Origin: Acestrorhynchus altus
Taxonomy: Eukaryota > Chordata > Actinopteri > Characiformes > Acestrorhynchidae
Reading direction: 5' to 3'
Length of the DNA stretch: 64,000 bases
NCBI GenBank assembly: GCA_034509495.1
Contig: CM067510.1
Coordinates: forward strand, 29,333,889-29,397,888
A program made the position numbers and the translations under genes. Below the pieces are notes generated by a model that did no database searches, was not told the origin of the DNA, and saw only the letters and a program-made list of their open reading frames with translations. Numbering within the stretch: the stretch's first letter is position 1; every line of letters starts with the position of its first letter. Of the stretch, positions 61,301-64,000 are shown piece after piece.

Positions 61301-62572
61301 GACATGGGCCCAGAACTAGCTAACGTCCTTTGTAGTAGCCAGACTGGGCCCAGTTCTGGAGGCCAACAGTGGGACAGACTTTCTAATAGTCGACCTTGAC
61401 AAAGACAAGGAGGGTACAGATAGCAGATGCAATGACAATGGAGCTCCATCTGACAATGCAGACACCGAAGCTATGTCTGGCACATGACTAGAAAAACCTG
61501 GGGCTGAATTACATATGGACAAGGTTATAAATGAATCCCAGGTGGAAAACACTGATGACAAGACTGGGCAAAGGTGGGGCAAAGGCGGAGAAAAGAATGT
61601 AAACAGACATTTTGTAAAAGCATGTGGGGGAACAAAAAAACAGAATGGTGATGAGAAGGGATAAACGGGAGCAAATCAGGACAGGAGTGTGACAGGGGTT
61701 AATCCTAATCTGATTTTGGTTTGGGTTAAACTATGTCTGAATTTGATTTGGGGTTAATACATGTATTAATTTGGTTTGGGATTATAGATAATCTGGTTTG
61801 GTTTGGGATTAATCCTTATCTGGTTTTGGTCCAGATTAATCCATGTCTGAATTTGGTTTAGGATCAATCCTGATCTGGTTTGGGGTATCCTGGGTTTGGG
61901 ACTGGGTTAATCCTGATTTAGTTTGGGTTGGTGTTAATAATGATTTTAATCTTCATCTGGTTTGAGTTGGTTTTACCCTGGGTTTGGGGTGGAGTTGATG
62001 CTAATCTGGTATGGGTTCAGTTTAGCAATGATGATGTGTTATGGTTGGGATTATCCTTGCCTGGGTTTGGGTAAATCCTAATGCACTTTGGTTTGGGGGT
62101 AATCATGATCTGGTTTGAGTTTGGTTAATCCTAGGTTTGAGGTGGGATTAATCCTAGGTTTGAGGCGGGATTAATCCTGGGTTTGAGATGGGATTAATCC
62201 TGGGTTTGAGATGGGATTAATCCTGATAGGGTTTGAGTTGGGTTATTCCTGGGTTTGGGATGGGATTAATCCTGATCTGGGTTTAATGTAAACGTGAATG
62301 GATGGAGATAAAGACATAAAGACATGCTCCAACCAGAACAGTGAAATCGGTGTAAATCCAGTGTAAATAGGTTTGTGTTTAATGTGAATTTCGTAAACAG
62401 AACTGCTCTGCAGTTTAAATAGTCCGTTTCACCTTAAATGGTGCAGCAGTTCAGTTCTGGCGCCTCCAGTTAAGGTGGAACGGGACGCGGGAGTGAGAGA
62501 GTGATATAAAGGTGCTCACCTGCCAACCGTCTGGTTGGCGAGCTGCCGCATGCGGTTAAACTGCTTCTTCAT
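28743..62572 (-). CDS. arhgap44: Rho GTPase-activating protein 44 (RICH2; N-BAR and RhoGAP)
   Basis: Nineteen coding exons on the minus strand: 62572-62520, 50052-50013, 49873-49769, 46733-46657, 46298-46187, 45892-45816, 45373-45259, 43355-43287, 43203-43122, 42279-42152, 40980-40869, 39507-39426, 38996-38916, 37929-37816, 36811-36720, 35056-34885, 33510-33398, 33134-32793 and 28852-28743. They total 2076 nt, 691 residues plus stop; human ARHGAP44 is longer, about 818, mainly in the proline-rich tail. Residues 1-243 are the N-BAR domain, starting MKKQFNRMRQLANQTVGRAE; about 255-446 the RhoGAP domain with GLFRVAPSASK (arginine finger R290) and NIAIVLGPNLLW. Then come IIQHADWFFPG, SVATDNMMLEF, a proline-rich SH3-ligand region (RPSLPPPRPPSP) and a C-terminal class I PDZ ligand, ESTKL. 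From family knowledge it bends membranes and inactivates Rac/Cdc42 in dendritic spines. The motifs fit ARHGAP44 better than ARHGAP17 or SH3BP1. Confidence 0.95.
28853..32792 (-). other. Last arhgap44 intron; mostly unassigned
   Basis: It holds a MITE relic (28930-29090), a dispersed-repeat end (29555-29725), (CA)n 29751-29797, (GT)n 31617-31653 and inverted-repeat element copy B (32105-32622). The 30,000-31,600 part is AT-rich with nothing recognised. Confidence 0.5.
32105..32622. mobile_element. Long-inverted-repeat DNA element, copy B
   Basis: It shares the TGTTATTATTGGTCAGTG-type end, GTGACACTGACATGGTGGTGG (interrupted) and GTGGACACAGTGTTTAAACA blocks with copy A at 3150-4320. Its left arm is truncated. 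Confidence 0.7.
34574..34700. repeat. About 120-bp repeat shared with 44648-44765
   Basis: TTTGCTGAGGCCTCAACAAC, ACTTATCAGATGACACCGCA and GTAAGTGGCTACTCTTTGTC are shared with few differences. A GCCGC-tgtaa-GTGGC hairpin is possible in both. Family unknown to me. Confidence 0.75.
35348..36005. mobile_element. Internally deleted Tc1-like transposon
   Basis: The left end GAGGCAAAAAAAGTATTTAG and right end CTAAATACTTTTTTGCCCCA are inverted repeats, with GGTACACTTCAACTAT near the left and ATGGTTGAAGTGTACC near the right continuing the symmetry. The transposase gene is lost. It lies in arhgap44 intron 15. Confidence 0.85.
36560..36700 (-). repeat. 30-bp tandem repeat open in the exon 15 frame
   Basis: On the minus strand three 30-bp units encode DQCDYSPSQT, DQFEQSPSMT and DQFNQTQSQT, just after the exon 15 donor (36719). 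See findings. Confidence 0.8.
38345..38560. repeat. 'CCAGCTTGGTCATGCTGGTC' minisatellite
   Basis: A degenerate array of about 20-bp units that are themselves partly palindromic. A second short patch is at 39245-39325. Both lie in arhgap44 introns flanking exon 13. Confidence 0.75.
40005..40800 (+). pseudogene. Degenerate IS630/Tc1-like transposase relic, copy 2
   Basis: The broken frame reads SFFQQDNAPTNSKGFPGMFP, followed by WDQLRQQLW-like relics and the CAAGCTAGAGGCCCAACAGG block. It is homologous to 12130-12715 but longer on the left. It lies in arhgap44 intron 11. Confidence 0.7.
42337..42831. mobile_element. Tc1-type MITE carrying a nested SINE
   Basis: The ends TACAGCTCTGGAAAAAATTA and TAATTCTTCCAGAGCAGTA are inverted repeats starting at TA. 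A tRNA-derived SINE interrupts it at 42508-42787. Confidence 0.85.
42508..42787 (+). mobile_element. tRNA-derived SINE
   Basis: It begins GGGGCAGCTGTGGCCTGGTG, resembling an A box, and has GGATGGAATCCC where a B box is expected. The body, GCACTTAACTCTTGAACTGC and GGCTGCCCACTGCTTCGGGC, is a typical fish tRNA-SINE. It is inserted in the MITE around it, in arhgap44 intron 9. Confidence 0.75.
42831..43065 (+). mobile_element. Truncated DNA element, family of 58643-59323
   Basis: It starts TATGGACAGAAGTATTGGGA and contains TGCTCCACAGCTCAATGCTG and GGGGCTTTATACCC like the copy at 58643. It abuts the MITE end and runs into (TA)n at 43066-43104. Confidence 0.7.
43505..45240 (+). mobile_element. Tc1-like transposon (copy 2) with two nested inserts
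   Basis: It is homologous to 13398-15337 in order: the GCATCCAGAAAGTATACACA end, TTCACAGCCTTTGCCATGAC, CCATTCCTACAGTGAAGCAT, CAAAGATTTCAAACAAACTT. A repeat is inserted at about 43717-43910 and another at about 44648-44990. The right TIR is lost; the element ends about 20 bases from the arhgap44 exon 7 donor at 45258. Confidence 0.8.
43717..43910 (+). mobile_element. SINE-like repeat insert (copy also at 55625-55770)
   Basis: GCTGTCACCCATTGGCTTGT, CACTAGGGGGTCTATTTCTT and GATTTCTGTAAAGCTGCTCT recur nearly identically at 55645-55745. Retroelement tail of unassigned class. Confidence 0.6.
46779..46852. repeat. (CA)n microsatellite upstream of arhgap44 exon 4
   Basis: A CA run of about 74 bp lies 45 bases upstream (in transcript sense) of exon 4; a (GT)n run at 46631-46651 lies just past its donor. 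Confidence 0.95.
47358..48480. mobile_element. hAT-type DNA transposon with 8-bp target duplication
   Basis: The ends CAGGGGTTCTGAAC and, in reverse, CAGAGGTTCTTAAC are inverted repeats. The flanks atataaag (47350-47357) and atttaaag (48481-48488) differ at one base, as an aged 8-bp duplication would. No transposase frame is left. Inside, a second element with TAGTGATG/CATCACTA ends spans about 47681-48327. It lies in arhgap44 intron 3. Confidence 0.8.
49010..49600 (+). pseudogene. Decayed Tc1-like element
   Basis: TACAGTCCCTGACAGAAGTT at the left end, then relics such as CAAGCTGAAAGAGAGCTCTG, GACCTGACAAAAGTTTGTCA and GAGCAAACCAAGCACAGTAT follow the order of a Tc1 transposase of this end type. 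Many stops. It is in arhgap44 intron 3. Confidence 0.65.
49881..49927. repeat. (CA)n microsatellite at the arhgap44 exon 3 acceptor
   Basis: On the minus strand the intron ends (TG)n then TACTGTAG before exon 3 (first base 49873). Confidence 0.95.
50880..51250. mobile_element. hAT-like non-autonomous fragment
   Basis: TAATTAACTAATTATGCATT, GAAGACATCTCAACTAGTAC and TCTCTAAAAGATGACCTGCA match 57715-57930 almost base for base. Both ends are missing. It lies in the first arhgap44 intron. Confidence 0.7.
51423..51469. repeat. (CA)n microsatellite
   Basis: A CA run of about 47 bp in the first arhgap44 intron, 120 bases downstream (transcript sense) of the candidate alternative exon. Confidence 0.95.
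51590..51657 (-). CDS. arhgap44: Candidate alternative first coding exon of arhgap44
   Basis: On the minus strand ATG at 51657 opens a frame of 22 codons plus two bases, ending at a strong donor, GA|GTGAGT. The two leftover bases are the phase needed to join arhgap44 exon 2 at 50052, exactly as exon 1 does. The product would start MAMLKKKLRLSRSGRRSMLK, replacing the 18-residue MKKQFNRMRQLANQTVGR. Both are short, basic and could form the amphipathic N-terminal helix of an N-BAR domain. This is inference: no transcript evidence is available and one exon in three would fit the phase by chance. Confidence 0.4.
51900..52530. repeat. GTGTTCTGAGTGTACAGTCTGA-type minisatellite
   Basis: A long degenerate array of TGTTCTGAGTGTACAGTCTG-like units. 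It keeps a 161-codon minus-strand frame open, which is a by-product. Confidence 0.9.
53115..53455. repeat. Polypurine GAGGAGATTCAGA tract
   Basis: The + strand is almost all A and G, in irregular 13-24-bp units around GAGGAGATTCAGAAGAGGA. It is in the first arhgap44 intron. Confidence 0.85.
53700..54590 (+). pseudogene. Internally deleted LINE: 5' start fused to late RT region
   Basis: The frame at 53853 begins MQPGASFLSYSREELLALRT, a LINE start, and within 30 codons reads YNSELCHIQKFADDTAIVGC, the catalytic YADD-type box. Later frames read DSYKYLGLWLDSKLDW and YRKGQRRLYFLRRLWSFN. The middle of ORF2 is missing; a stop at 54104 and frameshifts (near 54140 and 54330) inactivate the rest. Confidence 0.8.
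54980..55610 (+). pseudogene. RTE-type LINE endonuclease fragment
   Basis: Shifted + frames give GIWNITSLGGKEPKL, YQLDIV, LTVGAYALNSS.EYPAFLESLEG, GVIGRN and FKHKGVYKC, the order of an apurinic-type endonuclease of RTE-like LINEs. The reverse transcriptase part is absent. Confidence 0.75.
55625..55770 (+). mobile_element. SINE-like repeat (second copy of 43717-43910)
   Basis: Shares CTCTGTCGCCCGTTGGCTTG, CACCAGGGGGGTTTATGTCT and the GCTGCTCTGTGACA block with the insert in the Tc1 at 43505. Confidence 0.6.
56040..57530. repeat. Purine-rich dispersed repeats flanking a SINE-like block
   Basis: The GGGAACACTGATGACAGGG block occurs at 56130 and 57367 with long similar surroundings (AAAACAAGACCTA.GAAGG, GGAAAGCACATGGC), so two copies of one element flank 56520-57010. 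A third, more distant copy is around 60830-61690. The block at 56520 starts TTTACATTTATGGCATTTGG and GCAGATGCTTTTATCCAAAG, a very common fish repeat. Confidence 0.65.
57540..58290. mobile_element. hAT-like non-autonomous element, longest copy
   Basis: It spans the parts found singly at 13547-14020 and 50880-51250, from AACACCCGATAAACCCA to CAAATCCGCATTCGAGGAA and ACTCTGTCACATCCCTAA. No intact frame. It is in the first arhgap44 intron. Confidence 0.65.
58297..58400. repeat. (AAT)n microsatellite
   Basis: About 100 bp of AAT with a few interruptions, directly after the hAT-like element. Confidence 0.95.
58643..59323 (+). mobile_element. DNA element with nested SINE
   Basis: The left end TACAGACAAAAGTATTGGGA and right end AACCTTTGGACATATAGTGC are imperfect inverted repeats. 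It contains GGGGCTTTATACCCCTCTAG and is the fullest of three copies (others 20140 and 42831). Confidence 0.8.
58945..59155 (+). mobile_element. tRNA-like SINE nested in the DNA element
   Basis: It has GGGGTTTGATTCCCAG as a B-box-like block and ends TTCTATAAATGTAAATGT, a SINE tail. It splits the host sequence between ..GCCAATAGTTTGATGTT and ATCTTCTCCAAAGAGTCC. Confidence 0.7.
60115..60645. repeat. TCTCAACATCTCTCAGCAT minisatellite
   Basis: Degenerate units of about 18 bp; at 60440-60540 a 36-bp unit (CTCTCAACAACTCTCAGCAT plus CTTTCAACAT) repeats three times almost exactly. Confidence 0.9.
61700..62290. repeat. GGTTTGGGATTAATCCTGAT minisatellite
   Basis: Units of 27-30 bp around TTTGGTTTGGGATTAATCCT fill the region about 230 bases downstream of arhgap44 exon 1 in transcript sense. 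Confidence 0.9.
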
Positions 62573-62751
62573 CCTGAACGAATCAGATCTGTGCCATCAA
62601 CATCCGGGCACTTTCATCCACCATAATTGATCATCAGGATCGATCCGGTTGGAGAAGCGCGCGCGCACTGCCCGCATCACCCCGGCACCAGCTTTGACTT
62701 CGGGGATGCTGGAGAACGACTTCCCACTCAGTGACGCAATAGTTCAGCAAG

Positions 62752-62770
62752 GCATTGTGGGAAATGTAGT
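62752..62770 (-). promoter_or_regulatory. arhgap44: ZNF143-like (SBS) motif upstream of arhgap44
   Basis: On the minus strand it reads ACTACATTTCCCACAATGC, close to the known ZNF143/STAF promoter motif. It lies 180 bases upstream of the arhgap44 start codon in a GC-richer stretch. Binding is inferred. Confidence 0.5.
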
Positions 62771-62784
62771 TCAGACTGATTCTT

Positions 62785-62797
62785 TCTATCTATCTAA

Positions 62798-62847
<50 letters not shown>
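62785..62847. repeat. (TCTA)n microsatellite
   Basis: A TCTA run about 215 bases upstream of the arhgap44 start codon, between its promoter motif and the Tx1 LINE. Confidence 0.95.
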
Positions 62848-62849
<2 letters not shown>

Positions 62850-62859
62850 GGTGGTGCAG

Positions 62860-64000
62860 TAGGGATGGACTCTTTGACTCCTGGGGAGTCTTTGTCCCAT
62901 CTTTGTCCCTCCGTCTCGGATTCAGGTGTGTACCTTAGGACAGTATCATGGTGGAGGATGTTCTCCTGTAGGAGAACAGCTTGGCCATGGTAACATTACA
63001 TCTGCATCTCGTATGAATAAAGCAGTGGTGGTGTTTCTAACAGAGCTTTCAGGAGGCAGGTCTTCATGTTCTTAGACTAGATGTCTCTTTCCGGGTGAAG
63101 CATTACGGTCAGAGTTACATGGTTTATGTGAGCATGGGCAGCCCATGCAGCTTTGTGTATGGCTATATTGGACAGAAGCAGTTGGCTTTTCCTCACATGA
63201 GACAGGGGTAGGATACTGGCCCTCTGAGTGCTGAGGACAGTGCTGTTCCGAGTGCTGGCACTGGTCAGGGGGAGAAGCTTCTCTCTGATAGTCTCAGTGA
63301 CATTGACCTTAGGCTGGATGAGTCTTTCTCTGATGAAGGTACTGCTTGTTCTCAGGAGAACCCTGGTGAACATGGAGCTTCTCCACAGGTGCCTTGTAGT
63401 GGTTCTGAAGTCAGCTCTTAGGAAGCAGGGGGCTCCGTCCATGTGCTCTCTGGAAGAAGTGAACAGTTTTCTGAATGAGATGTGTGGCAAGCCAGTTAAT
63501 GTTAAGGATTTTTTCTCAGGTGTGGAAAACTGTGTTTGGTCTGTTTCATTACTTCAGAAGAATGTGGGTCTTGATCTCTTGAAGGAAAAAGAAATAGCAT
63601 TTACGACTGATATGAAAGTGTGGTAAATTGGTAAAGACGAAGTAACTCAGTCATAAGTGATAAATCAATCATGTTTCACGCTGGTCTTCTCTTTTCTACT
63701 TTACTGCTCTCTCTCTGTTCTTCTCCTTAGTTCACACATGGACAGACTAGCTTCCTTTAGTATTAATGGTGGCAGGGATCAGACATAAACATATATTAAG
63801 AAATATACTAATATTACTAATATTAAGAAGTATACAGCAAAAGAGATTGGATGTGATCTTTCTTCAGGAGATGCACAGTGATGTGGATAATGAAGCTGAG
63901 TGGGCTGTGTGGTGGAGGGGACAGTGTGTAGTCCTCTTCAGTCAAACTCCTCTGTGCTCTCTTTTAAAGACCTGCAAGAACCTCCAGACCTTCCCTGTGG
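62860..64000 (+). pseudogene. Tx1-like LINE: end of ORF1 and start of ORF2
   Basis: Broken frames read LDVSFRVKHYGQSYMVYVSM, then a damaged CCHC knuckle (GSPCSFVYGYIGQKQLAFPH, with three of four ligands changed), an acidic tail region, then LEEVNSFLNEMCGKPVNVKD. After a gap, MDRLASFSINGG and RLDVIFLQEMHSDVDNEAEW begin an apurinic endonuclease with the Q-E catalytic motif. It runs off the right edge and is transcribed away from arhgap44. Confidence 0.75.

Noticed and set aside
63077..63490. 137-codon minus-strand frame
   Set aside because: Antisense to the Tx1 LINE ORF1 relic.

Overview
The window looks like teleost fish nuclear DNA. It has intron-rich vertebrate genes, long CA/GT and TCTA microsatellites, and a dense mix of Tc1-like, hAT-like, IS630-like, L2-, RTE- and Tx1-type elements plus tRNA-derived SINEs. 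The repeat mix suggests an ordinary bony fish, perhaps an otophysan; I cannot name the species. No bacterial, viral or CRISPR content was seen.

Four protein-coding genes can be rebuilt exon by exon, with GT-AG introns and reading phases that close. (1) The 3' half of psme2 (proteasome activator PA28 beta) on the + strand, 890-4648; its 5' exons lie left of the window. (2) lsm5 on the - strand, 9474-5922, five coding exons, 91 aa, tail-to-tail with psme2. (3) adk (adenosine kinase, short form) on the - strand, 22235-11828, eleven coding exons, 345 aa. (4) arhgap44 (RICH2; N-BAR plus RhoGAP) on the - strand, 62572-28743, nineteen coding exons, 691 aa. From general knowledge the human orthologues lie on different chromosomes, so this neighbourhood is not the human arrangement and no functional operon-like link is implied.

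Layout: 1-4.8 kb psme2; 5.7-9.5 kb lsm5 with a degenerate Tc1 and an AT-rich tandem array in its introns; 9.5-10.8 kb a spacer with a promoter-proximal minisatellite; 10.8-22.3 kb adk with several transposons in its introns; 22.4-28.3 kb an intergenic repeat zone of LINE fragments in both orientations; 28.7-62.6 kb arhgap44, whose introns hold most of the elements, many nested; 62.8-64 kb a degenerate Tx1-like LINE facing away from the arhgap44 promoter.

I found no new defence or toxin system. The most interesting signals are a phase-compatible candidate alternative first exon of arhgap44 (51590-51657), UG repeats serving as the 3' splice-site tract in three neighbouring genes, an open 30-bp tandem repeat in the reading frame after arhgap44 exon 15, a ZNF143-like motif upstream of arhgap44, and several nested or deleted mobile elements.
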